From contig NZ_CP109467.1 of the NCBI RefSeq assembly GCF_036227325.1, forward strand, positions 4,650,001-4,714,000: 64,000 nucleotides of DNA, in the 5' to 3' direction. This document shows, one piece after another, positions 8,229-15,631 of this stretch. The notes under the pieces were generated by a model. The model made no database searches. It saw only the letters and a list, made by a program, of their open reading frames with translations, and was not told the origin of the DNA. This DNA comes from Streptomyces sp. NBC_01465. GTDB taxonomy: Bacteria > Actinomycetota > Actinomycetes > Streptomycetales > Streptomycetaceae. Position 1 is the stretch's first letter. Each line of letters opens with the position of its first letter. The position numbers and the translations under genes are program-made.

Positions 8229-9340
8229 CGACCGTGACCGAGGAACTGCAGATCTCATGGGCGTCGGTCCTTTCCGTGGCCGGAGTCGGCCTGGACGCCC
8301 TGCGCGACCGGCTGCGCGAGCCGGCCACGGCCGGCCCGGAGCCGGCCGGTGATCCGGTCGGTGCCGACGCCGACGCCGACGCCGACGAGTACGAGGGCCT
8401 GCCCGGCCGGGTGGGCGCCGTACCGGACTTCAAGATCACCGACTATGTGCCCCGCAAGGGCACGAAGAACCTCGACCGCACCACCAGGCTCGGGCTCGCG
8501 GCCAGCACCCTGCTCAAGCGCGAACTGAGCGAGCGGGCCGACGTCTCCGACGCCTCCTGGGAGTCCACCGGCATCGCCATGGGCACCGTCGTCGGCAGCC
8601 TGCGCAGCAGCGTCCAGCTGGACGTCGACATCATCCGGGGCAAGGGCATCGACCTGGTCAACCCCGCGGTCTTCCCCAACGTCACGATGAACTGCTGCGC
8701 CAGCCAGATCGCGATCTGGCACCGGCTGCGCGGCCCCAACTCCACCCTGGCCAACGGCACGGTCAGCGCGTTCTCCGCGCTCCAGTACGGCGCCCGGCTC
8801 ATCCGCCGCGGTCACGCGGGGCGGATGCTGGTGGGCGGCGTCGAGGAGCTCTCCCCGCACACGGCGTGGGGCACCCGGCTGAAGAAGGACGTGGACGAGT
8901 CCGTCGTCATCGGCGAGGGTGCGGCACTGCTCGCGCTCGAACCGGTGACGGCCGACGCCCCGCCCGCCCTTGCCACGGTGACGGCCTGCGAGGTGCTGTT
9001 CGCCCCGCAGCGCACCCGCGCCGGGTATGCGACAGCACTGCGCCGTGCCGTCGACCGCGCGCTCGCCGCAGCGCAAGCGGCCGGTGTGGACATCGAGTTG
9101 GTGCTCCCCGGAACCGCAGGAACGGTTCTGGAGGAGAGCGAGAAGGCGGCTCTGGAGCGATTCGACGTCGAGCGTGTGGACGTACGGACAGCCGTAGGCG
9201 AGTGCGGAGGCGCCCTGGGCGCCATGCAACTCGCCGCCGCGCTCGCCCTGGGGAAGCCCGGCACCGGCGTCCTGATGACCGGGATCGACGACTCCGGAGC
9301 TGTGGCCGCCGCCGTCCTCGCCATCGGGGAGCGCGCATGA
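8225..9340 (+). CDS. chain length factor (KS beta)
   Basis: The 371-aa ketosynthase homologue lacks catalytic residues. The segment equivalent to the KS Cys reads LANGTVSAFSAL, with Gly in place of Cys, and the HGTGT and GHT motifs are absent. Aromatic type II CLFs usually have Gln at this place, so Gly agrees with a non-aromatic subtype. It pairs with the upstream KS and sets chain length. An Asp/Ala-rich insert (DADADADADE) lies near residue 48. GTG start overlaps the KS stop by 4 bp, and its own stop overlaps the AfsA-type gene. Confidence 0.9.
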   Translation: MTTVTEELQISWASVLSVAGVGLDALRDRLREPATAGPEPAGDPVGADADADADEYEGLPGRVGAVPDFKITDYVPRKGTKNLDRTTRLGLAASTLLKRELSERADVSDASWESTGIAMGTVVGSLRSSVQLDVDIIRGKGIDLVNPAVFPNVTMNCCASQIAIWHRLRGPNSTLANGTVSAFSALQYGARLIRRGHAGRMLVGGVEELSPHTAWGTRLKKDVDESVVIGEGAALLALEPVTADAPPALATVTACEVLFAPQRTRAGYATALRRAVDRALAAAQAAGVDIELVLPGTAGTVLEESEKAALERFDVERVDVRTAVGECGGALGAMQLAAALALGKPGTGVLMTGIDDSGAVAAAVLAIGERA

Positions 9341-10287
9341 GCACGGTCGCAGCCCCGAGGGGCGTCCGGGTGAGCCGGGAGCTGGTTCACCGCGCCAACG
9401 AAGAGGAGATCCTGGTCTCGCCGCCCTGGCGCGAGACCGGGGGCTACGGCAGCGCGACGGTCACGACGGGCATCAGTTCGTACTACCGCGACCACCCCGG
9501 CTCGTACTGGCTGGACGCGCTGCTCCTGATCGAGGCCTGCAGGCAGGCCGCGCTCAGTGCGGCGCACGAGTTCGAGGGCCTCGCGCGCGACATCGCGTTC
9601 TTCTTCAACTCGATCGAGGTGCGGCTCACCGACCCGCAGCCGCCGGCGGCCGTGGACGGCGAACTGACGCTGCGGACCCGGTTCGAGCAGCTGAGGCTGC
9701 GCAGCGACGGGACGCCGAAGCAGATCACGTACACGCAGACGGGAGCGGACGCTACGGGCCGGGAGGTCGTGCACACGTCGATGGCGGTGCAGGGGGTCCC
9801 CAAGGACCGCTACCAGGAGCTGCGCGCCTACCAGCGCGAGGGCTCGCCCGCCCCGACGACGGCCGCCCTGCGGCCGGACACCGGCCGGCGGACCGGCCTG
9901 AGCAGCCCGCGCAGCGTGGCCCGTACGGATCCCGCCCATGTGACGCTCGCCCGGCTTCGGCCCGAACAGGACGGCATCAGCGCCGAGTTGGCGCCCGACC
10001 TCGCGAACACGAGCCTCTTCGACCACGACTACGACCACTTCCCGGCCATGGTGCTCATCGAGGCCGGCCGCCAGCTGGCCCTGGCCGGCACCGGGAGTCC
10101 CGCCGCGCACGTGGTGACCGGGGTGCGCGCCTCGTTCGAGCACTTCGCCGAACTCGACCGGCCGGTCCGGCTCGTGGCACGCCTCGACGGGCTCCGGGCC
10201 GACGTGGAATGCGTACAGGACGGCCTGGTCGTCACCCGTATGTCGTTCACGCTGAGCCCGGTCCGACCGGACGGCGGGGGAGCGTGA
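9337..10287 (+). CDS. AfsA/ScbA-type butyrolactone synthase family protein (double hotdog)
   Basis: The 316-aa protein contains two AfsA hotdog repeats (about 14-155 and 195-305). Each has the conserved IEAxRQ segment (IEACRQ at 65-70, IEAGRQ at 241-246), and the typical VHRANEEEILV opening is present. AfsA-family enzymes esterify a beta-ketoacyl group with dihydroxyacetone phosphate, and an aldol step then forms a butenolide. The gene normally makes signalling molecules and stands next to a receptor gene. Here it lies inside a PKS operon, coupled by 4-bp overlap to the CLF and by 1 bp to a HAD gene. It is therefore probably a tailoring or release enzyme for the polyketide. Confidence 0.9.
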   Translation: MSTVAAPRGVRVSRELVHRANEEEILVSPPWRETGGYGSATVTTGISSYYRDHPGSYWLDALLLIEACRQAALSAAHEFEGLARDIAFFFNSIEVRLTDPQPPAAVDGELTLRTRFEQLRLRSDGTPKQITYTQTGADATGREVVHTSMAVQGVPKDRYQELRAYQREGSPAPTTAALRPDTGRRTGLSSPRSVARTDPAHVTLARLRPEQDGISAELAPDLANTSLFDHDYDHFPAMVLIEAGRQLALAGTGSPAAHVVTGVRASFEHFAELDRPVRLVARLDGLRADVECVQDGLVVTRMSFTLSPVRPDGGGA

Positions 10288-10952
10288 TGAGGCACGCGGT
10301 CTGGACCGACTTCCGCGGAGTCCTCACGCCTCCGCTGCGCGAGGGGCTGCGCGTCTACTGCCTGGGCAAGCCGTTCTCGCCCGAGCAGCTCGGGCAGTGC
10401 CTGCGCGCGATCGCCGACCGGTACGGCAGCCCGGACGGGATGGCGGTCCTGGACTCCGGGACGCTCGACGAGCGGGAGTGGACGGCCGAGATCGCCCAGG
10501 AGCTGTCCGACCGGTTCGCGGTGGACGCCGATCTCTCCGCGCTGGGCGTGGAGTGGTGGAGCGACCGCAGGATCGACTCGAAGTGGCTCGACGCGCTGCG
10601 GACCTGGCGGGAGGCGGGCGTCTTCGTGGGCCTGATCTCCAACCTCCCGCCGGACTGGCGGGCCCCGTTCCTGGACTTCGCGGACTGGGACGGCCTGTTC
10701 GACCAGGTCCTGCTCTCCTGCGACCACGCCACCCGCAAGCCCGAGGCCGGGATGTTCCGCCTCGCTCAGTCGTACTCCGGCCTTCCCCCCGAGGCGAACG
10801 TCCTCGTCGACGACCTCGACGCCAATGTGGCAGGCGCGCGCGCCGCCGGCTGGACCGGGGTCCTCGGTGGCGGCGCCGCCACGGACGCCGCCGTCCAGCA
10901 GATCAATTCGATCGTGCGCATCGGCGCACACCACCAAGGAGCAACACGATGA
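10287..10952 (+). CDS. HAD-superfamily hydrolase, likely paired with the AfsA-type enzyme
   Basis: The 221-aa protein has a HAD core with a cap. Motif I is TDFRGVL (nucleophile Asp8), motif II contains ISN (Ser118), motif III has Lys151 (TRKPEAGMF) and motif IV is VDDLD (175-176). The Asp normally found two residues after the nucleophile, the acid/base of phosphatases, is Arg10. Phosphatases remove the phosphate in gamma-butyrolactone synthesis, so the position directly after AfsA suggests a similar step. The Arg substitution leaves open weak or altered chemistry. ATG overlaps the previous stop as TGATG. Confidence 0.78.
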   Translation: MRHAVWTDFRGVLTPPLREGLRVYCLGKPFSPEQLGQCLRAIADRYGSPDGMAVLDSGTLDEREWTAEIAQELSDRFAVDADLSALGVEWWSDRRIDSKWLDALRTWREAGVFVGLISNLPPDWRAPFLDFADWDGLFDQVLLSCDHATRKPEAGMFRLAQSYSGLPPEANVLVDDLDANVAGARAAGWTGVLGGGAATDAAVQQINSIVRIGAHHQGATR

Positions 10953-11659
10953 CCAGTCGATCGGCATTCGTCACCGGAGCCAGCCGGGGCATCGGAGCGG
11001 CCGTCGCCACCGAGCTGAACAAGCGCGGCTACCGCGTCGTGGGCACCGCCCGCACCACGAAGCCCGAGATCGAGGGTGTCTCGTTCGTCCAGTGCGACGT
11101 GCGCGACCCGCAGTCGGTGAGCACGGCGGTCGAGCAGGCGCGCGGGATCGTCGGCGAGATCGACATCGTCGTCAACTGCGCCGGGATCATGAACGACGGC
11201 CCCCTGCTCACCCAGACGTACGAGGGCGTCCAGGACGTGCTCGAGACCAATCTCACCGGCTCCATCAACGTGGCCCGCGAGACGGTCTCGGACATGCTCG
11301 CCAACAAATGGGGGCGCCTGGTGTTCGTCTCCTCGATCGTGGCGCTGTGGGGATCGCCCGGCCAGGTCAACTACGCAGCCTCGAAGAGCGGTCTGATCGG
11401 ACTCGCCCGCTCCCTGTCCTGGGAGCTGGGACGCGCGGGCATCACGTCCAACGTCGTCCTGCCGGGACTGATCGAGACCGACATGATCTCCGACCTGTCG
11501 AAGAAGCGGCGCGACGAGATCGTGTCGCAGACGCCGCTGCGGCGCACCGGACAGCCGGAGGAGGTGGCCGCGCTCGTCGCCTTCCTGGTGTCGGACGAGG
11601 CAGGCTTCGTCACCGGTTCGTCCATCCCCATCGGCGGCGGCGTCGGCATGGGTGTGTGA
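10949..11659 (+). CDS. 3-oxoacyl-ACP reductase (FabG-like ketoreductase)
   Basis: The 236-aa short-chain dehydrogenase has the NADPH-binding TGASRGIG (9-16), NCAG (76-79), the catalytic Ser-Tyr142-Lys146 (VNYAASK) and the PGLIETDM loop. It would reduce each beta-keto group on the ACP to a beta-hydroxy group before dehydration. The ATGA overlap with the HAD gene and the following dehydratases show it is part of the elongation cycle. Classical aromatic ketoreductases act once at C9. Here the adjacent dehydratases argue for reduction in each cycle. Confidence 0.9.
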   Translation: MTSRSAFVTGASRGIGAAVATELNKRGYRVVGTARTTKPEIEGVSFVQCDVRDPQSVSTAVEQARGIVGEIDIVVNCAGIMNDGPLLTQTYEGVQDVLETNLTGSINVARETVSDMLANKWGRLVFVSSIVALWGSPGQVNYAASKSGLIGLARSLSWELGRAGITSNVVLPGLIETDMISDLSKKRRDEIVSQTPLRRTGQPEEVAALVAFLVSDEAGFVTGSSIPIGGGVGMGV

Positions 11660-11662
11660 GCC

Positions 11663-12067
11663 ATGGCTCCCGTACGGCATCCTCTCGCCGACGCCGCCCG
11701 CCGACTGCCCCTGGTGGCCGTGGACGACGTCCAGGACAGCGAGACGGGGTTCGTCGGCCGCAAGCGGATCGTCGCCGACGACCGCTATCTGGCCGGGCAC
11801 TTCCCCTCGCTCACCCTGTACCCCGGGGTGTTCCTGGTCGAGAGCCTGCAGCAGATGCTCGAACTCCACGTCGACCATGCCCTCGGCGGCATCGAACTGG
11901 TGGAACTCGGCTCGGTCCGCTTCAGCCGCCCGGCGCTCGCCGGCGACGAGGTGGTGTTCGACACGGCGGTCACCGGCGACCGCACGAGCCTGACCACCCA
12001 CACCACCTGCACCATCGACGGGCAGCGCTGTGCCCGCATCACCGCGACCTGGAGGTGCCGGCCATGA
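11663..12067 (+). CDS. FabZ-like 3-hydroxyacyl-ACP dehydratase, catalytic subunit
   Basis: The 134-aa hotdog protein keeps both FabZ catalytic residues, in GHFPSLTLYPGVFLVESLQQ: His46 and Glu60. It would remove water from 3-hydroxyacyl-ACP to give trans-enoyl-ACP. The gene starts 3 bp after the ketoreductase stop and overlaps the second dehydratase gene by 4 bp. Because the second protein lacks the His, the two probably form a mixed complex in which this one supplies the active site. Confidence 0.85.
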   Translation: MAPVRHPLADAARRLPLVAVDDVQDSETGFVGRKRIVADDRYLAGHFPSLTLYPGVFLVESLQQMLELHVDHALGGIELVELGSVRFSRPALAGDEVVFDTAVTGDRTSLTTHTTCTIDGQRCARITATWRCRP

Positions 12068-12546
12068 CGTCGACGGCGACGGACTACCCCGACCCCGGCG
12101 AGCTGCTGCCCTACGGGTACCCCGCGCTCCAGGTCGACCGGATCGTCCGGCACGAGCCGGGCGTACTCACGGCCACGAAGGCCGTGACCTATCACGAGCT
12201 CGACAGCCACCTGGGCTCCTCCCGGCCGGGAGCGTTCCCCGCCAGCCTCACCATCGAGTCGTTCCTCCAGGCCTGCGGTCTGCTCGTCATGCTCGAAACG
12301 CAGAGCCCCGGACAGCAGCTGCTGATCTTCGGTTCGGCGCGCGGAATCCGGGTGACCGGTGCCGTGTACGCGGGCGAACTCCTGGAGCACACGGTCGAGT
12401 TGGTCGACCTGGACGAGGGGACGGCCACGTGCACCGGTGTGGCGCGGGCCGGGGACGGGCGTGTCGTCCTGGAGGTCGGCCGCGCCGTCACCCTGCTGCG
12501 CCCCGCCGACTCGCTCGCGGGCCCGGTCCGGACGGACGGCAGCTGA
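12064..12546 (+). CDS. FabA/FabZ-like dehydratase subunit lacking the catalytic His
   Basis: The 160-aa hotdog protein resembles FabZ (GYPALQVDRI; FPASLTIESFLQAC with Glu65). The GHFPxHP segment is replaced by LGSSRPGAF, so the catalytic His is missing. Paired dehydratases with one degenerate partner are known in heterodimeric acyl-ACP dehydratases such as mycobacterial HadAB. A subunit shaping the substrate tunnel for long polyenoyl chains is therefore likely. An isomerase role is also possible. It is translationally coupled to the first dehydratase. Confidence 0.78.
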   Translation: MTSTATDYPDPGELLPYGYPALQVDRIVRHEPGVLTATKAVTYHELDSHLGSSRPGAFPASLTIESFLQACGLLVMLETQSPGQQLLIFGSARGIRVTGAVYAGELLEHTVELVDLDEGTATCTGVARAGDGRVVLEVGRAVTLLRPADSLAGPVRTDGS

Positions 12547-12577
12547 CATGAGCAACATCTTCGAGAGCGAGGACTCC

Positions 12578-13555
12578 ATGGGACACCGCTATGTCGTGAC
12601 GGCTCCGGGACAGGGCGTCCAGCGGCCGGGGATGCTCGACCCCTGGCTGGAGGCCGTGCCCGGCGCACCGGAACTGGTCGACGCCTGGTCGCGTGAGGCC
12701 GGCTTCGACCTGGTCGGGGCCGGGCGCGACGAGACACTGCTCGCCGACACCGCCTACGCGCAACCGCTGATCGTCGCCGTGTCCGTACTGGCGCACCAAC
12801 TTCTCTTCAGCAGACTGAGGTTGAGGAGCGACGAGGTCCTGTTCGCCGGTCACTCCGTCGGTGAACTGGCCGCTGCGGCCGGGGCCGGACACCTCGACCC
12901 TGGCACGGCGGTCGCCCTCGCCCGGGTGCGGGGCGCCGCGATGTCGCAGGCGTGCGGATGCGCGCCGAGCGGCATGGCGGCGGTCATGCCGACCAAGCGG
13001 GGCGGTGCGTCGGACGAGGAGATCGCCGCGGCCGTCGCCGCGGCGGGCCTCACCGTGGCCAACCACAACGGCAGCCACCAGTTCGTGGCGGCCGGCCCCG
13101 CGGACCGCGTCGCGGCCCTCGCCGACGCGCCGCCACCGGGCACCCGCGTGGCTCCGCTGAACGTCGCGGGCGCCTTCCACACCGAGTCCATGGCCGCGGC
13201 GGTCCCGGCGTTCGCCCGCGCGGTCCACGCCGCCCGCTTCACCGAACCGGCCTCGGTGATGGTCGGCAACGGGGACGGCGCGACGGTCACGGACCCGGAT
13301 GAGCTGCGCATCCGCCTGATCACCCAGATCACCTCGCCGGTCCGCTGGGACCTGTGCGGGGAGACGATCGCGCGTCTCGCGGCCCCGGACGCCCTCCATG
13401 TCGAACTGGCGCCGGCCGGTCCGCTCACCCGGCTCCTGCAGCGCTCCCGCCCGGACGCACGCGCCGTCGCGGTGGCCGCTCCGGAGGACATCGACCGTGT
13501 CGTGTCCGAGGCCGGGGCGGACGCCCGCCTGCCGGAGCCGGCAGGCGCCAGGTGA
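12578..13555 (+). CDS. malonyl-CoA:ACP transacylase (FabD-like)
   Basis: The 325-aa acyltransferase carries PGQGVQ at the N-terminus, the nucleophile in GHSVGE (Ser93), Arg118 and His201 (AFHTESM). It loads malonyl units onto the ACP. Most type II PKS clusters borrow the fatty acid synthase enzyme, so a dedicated copy is notable and fits a self-contained elongation line. The ATG at 12578 is chosen because GCGAGGA lies at good spacing. An in-frame ATG at 12548, 2 bp after the previous stop, would add 10 residues. Confidence 0.88.
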   Translation: MGHRYVVTAPGQGVQRPGMLDPWLEAVPGAPELVDAWSREAGFDLVGAGRDETLLADTAYAQPLIVAVSVLAHQLLFSRLRLRSDEVLFAGHSVGELAAAAGAGHLDPGTAVALARVRGAAMSQACGCAPSGMAAVMPTKRGGASDEEIAAAVAAAGLTVANHNGSHQFVAAGPADRVAALADAPPPGTRVAPLNVAGAFHTESMAAAVPAFARAVHAARFTEPASVMVGNGDGATVTDPDELRIRLITQITSPVRWDLCGETIARLAAPDALHVELAPAGPLTRLLQRSRPDARAVAVAAPEDIDRVVSEAGADARLPEPAGAR

Positions 13556-13600
13556 GCGAGCGGGAGCAGTTCCACCCGAGTACGAGAAGGAGGAGCCGAC

Positions 13601-15145
13601 ATGTACAGCAGCGTTGAGGAACTGGTGGCGCTCAAGCAGGTGATCGCCGAGGGGTCGGACACCGCGGCCACCCAACGGCAGCGCGACAAGGGCAAGTTGA
13701 CCGTGCGCGAGCGCATCGACCTGCTGCTCGACCCGGACACGTTCCAGGAGGTCGAGCCGTTGCGCCGGCATCGCGCGACCGGCTTCGGCCTGGAGCGCCG
13801 AAAACCCCACACCGACGGCGTGGTCACCGGGTGGGGCACCGTCGACGGCCGCACGGTCTTCGTCTACGCGCACGACTTCCGGATCTTCGGCGGGGCGCTG
13901 GGCGAGGCGCATGCGGAGAAGATCCACAAGATCATGGACATGGCCATCGCGGCCGGGGCGCCTCTCGTGTCGCTGAACGACGGCGCGGGCGCCCGTATCC
14001 AGGAAGGCGTCACCGCCCTCGCGGGCTACGGCGGCATCTTCACCCGCAACACGAAGGCGTCGGGAGTGATCCCGCAGATCAGTGTGATGCTGGGTCCGTG
14101 CGCGGGGGGCGCGGCCTACTCGCCCGCCCTGACCGACTTCGTGTTCATGGTCCGTGATACCTCGCAGATGTTCATCACCGGCCCCGACGTGGTGAAGGCG
14201 GTGACGGGCGAGGAGATCACCCAGAACGGTCTGGGCGGTGCGGACGTGCACGCCGAGACCTCGGGCGTCGCGCACTTCGCCTACGACGACGAAGAGACCT
14301 GCATCGCCGAAGTCCGGTACCTCATCTCGCTGTTGCCGCAGAACAACCGCGAGGCTCCCCCGGCCGTGGCCACCGACGACCCGGACGACCGGCGCTGCGA
14401 GGAACTCCTCGACCTGGTTCCGGCCGACGGCAACCGTCCGTACGACATGCGCGCGGTGATCGAAGCGGTCGTCGACGAGGGCGAGTACCTGGAGGTGCAC
14501 GAGCGCTGGGCCTCCAACATCATCGTCGCCCTGGCCCGCCTGGACGGCAGGACCGTCGGCATCGTCGCCAACCAGCCCCAGTCCCTGGCCGGCGTACTCG
14601 ACATCCACGCCTCGGAGAAGGCCGCGCGCTTCGTCCAGATGTGCGACGCCTTCAACATCCCGATCGTCACCCTGCTCGACGTTCCCGGCTTCCTGCCGGG
14701 CGTCGACCAGGAGCACGGCGGCATCATCCGGCACGGAGCCAAGCTCCTGTACGCGTACTGCAACGCCACGGTGCCCCGCATCCAGCTGATCCTGCGCAAG
14801 GCCTACGGCGGCGCGTACATCGTCATGGACTCCCGCTCGGTGGGAGCCGACCTGTCCTTCGCCTGGCCGACGAACGAGATCGCCGTGATGGGCGCCGAGG
14901 GCGCCGCCAACGTGATCTTCCGCCGGCAGATCGCCGGGGCCGACGACCCCGAGGCCATGCGCCTGCAGATGGTCAAGGAGTACAAGACCGAGCTGATGCA
15001 CCCCTACTACGCGGCCGAGCGCGGGCTCGTCGACGACGTGATCGACCCCGCCGACACCCGCCGCGTACTCATCAGGTCCCTGGCGATGCTGCGCACGAAA
15101 CACGCCGACCTGCCGTCCCGCAAGCACGGGAACCCGCCCCAGTAG
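13601..15145 (+). CDS. acyl-CoA carboxylase beta (carboxyltransferase) subunit
   Basis: The 514-aa protein has the two crotonase-like halves of the PccB/AccB family. It includes the oxyanion-forming Gly stretches GPCAGGAAYSPA and RKAYGGAYIVM, and the LDVPGFLPG loop. It transfers carboxyl from biotin to acyl-CoA, most simply acetyl-CoA to malonyl-CoA for this PKS. Propionyl-CoA is also possible, because specificity cannot be read reliably here. Ribosome binding site GGAGGAG precedes the ATG. It forms a complex with the epsilon and alpha subunits encoded downstream. Confidence 0.92.
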   Translation: MYSSVEELVALKQVIAEGSDTAATQRQRDKGKLTVRERIDLLLDPDTFQEVEPLRRHRATGFGLERRKPHTDGVVTGWGTVDGRTVFVYAHDFRIFGGALGEAHAEKIHKIMDMAIAAGAPLVSLNDGAGARIQEGVTALAGYGGIFTRNTKASGVIPQISVMLGPCAGGAAYSPALTDFVFMVRDTSQMFITGPDVVKAVTGEEITQNGLGGADVHAETSGVAHFAYDDEETCIAEVRYLISLLPQNNREAPPAVATDDPDDRRCEELLDLVPADGNRPYDMRAVIEAVVDEGEYLEVHERWASNIIVALARLDGRTVGIVANQPQSLAGVLDIHASEKAARFVQMCDAFNIPIVTLLDVPGFLPGVDQEHGGIIRHGAKLLYAYCNATVPRIQLILRKAYGGAYIVMDSRSVGADLSFAWPTNEIAVMGAEGAANVIFRRQIAGADDPEAMRLQMVKEYKTELMHPYYAAERGLVDDVIDPADTRRVLIRSLAMLRTKHADLPSRKHGNPPQ

Positions 15146-15151
15146 AACGCT

Positions 15152-15169
15152 CGCCCGTGAACTCGGGCG
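15152..15169. promoter_or_regulatory. small intra-operon stem-loop
   Basis: CGCCCG-tgaact-CGGGCG gives a perfect 6-bp stem between the carboxyltransferase and epsilon-subunit genes. It may modulate mRNA stability or subunit ratios. It is too small to be a convincing terminator. Confidence 0.35.
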
Positions 15170-15191
15170 CAATCGAACGGAGTTGACGTTC

Positions 15192-15419
15192 ATGACCACC
15201 TCCATCGCCCCCGCGGCCGCGCCCCTGGTCCGGGTGGAACGCGGCCACGCCACCGACGACGAACTCGCCGCGCTCACCGTCCTGCTGCTCACCCGCGCCG
15301 AGGCGCAGGAGGGCCGGGAGTCCGCCGCCGGCCACACGGCGGGGAGTGCCCCGCGGTGGGAGCGCCTCGAGCGCAACACCGCCTACCGCACTCCCGGCAG
15401 TTGGCGAAAGGGGCAGTGA
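15192..15419 (+). CDS. acyl-CoA carboxylase epsilon subunit (AccE/PccE-like)
   Basis: The 75-aa protein shows the family pattern: a short beta segment LVRVERGHATDDELAALTVL, a helix, a low-complexity linker and a C-terminal Trp-containing end (TPGSWRKG). Epsilon subunits are small, poorly conserved proteins that bind the carboxyltransferase and stimulate actinobacterial acyl-CoA carboxylases. ATG at 15192 follows CGGAG. Its place directly after the beta subunit supports the assignment. Confidence 0.82.
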   Translation: MTTSIAPAAAPLVRVERGHATDDELAALTVLLLTRAEAQEGRESAAGHTAGSAPRWERLERNTAYRTPGSWRKGQ

Positions 15420-15420
15420 C

Positions 15421-15561
15421 GTGGACGGCTCGGACACAGGAGAGGGCGCGGACGGCCGCCGGTCGGCCAAGTCCGCCGAACGGCCCCGGCCGGTACCGGT
15501 GTTGCTCGCCGGGGAGGAGGAGTGGGGCGATGAGTCGCACATCCACCGGGGCATCGACTGA
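15421..15561 (+). CDS. possible 46-aa ORF of unknown function
   Basis: A GTG 1 bp after the epsilon stop opens a 46-codon frame ending [22 protein letters not shown]. The composition is hydrophilic and acidic at the end. A Gly-Glu-Glu-Trp stretch is the only distinctive feature. It fills the otherwise long gap before the biotin carboxylase gene. I cannot assign a family, and it may not be translated. Confidence 0.3.
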   Translation: MDGSDTGEGADGRRSAKSAERPRPVPVLLAGEEEWGDESHIHRGID

Positions 15562-15631
15562 CCCCTCGGCAGAGGGTACGGACCGCACGGACAGGGCCGC
15601 GGCAGGCGGCGGGGGAGGCAAGGCCGGATGA
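15530..15631 (+). CDS. possible 33-aa ORF coupled to the biotin carboxylase gene
   Basis: ATG at 15530 follows a very strong ribosome binding site (GGAGGAGGAG), and the frame ends in TGA overlapping the ATG of the next gene by 4 bp. The peptide is Ser/Thr/Gly/Ala-rich with no recognisable domain. The strong translation signal and the overlap suggest a coupling ORF that brings ribosomes to the carboxylase start, rather than a functional protein. Confidence 0.35.
   Translation: MSRTSTGASTDPSAEGTDRTDRAAAGGGGGKAG

Noticed and set aside
12488..15379. A 963-codon open frame antisense to the acyltransferase and carboxyltransferase genes
   Set aside because: It has no domain, is rich in Arg/Gly/Asp/Val as expected from the antisense of GC-rich genes, and fully overlaps two clear enzymes.
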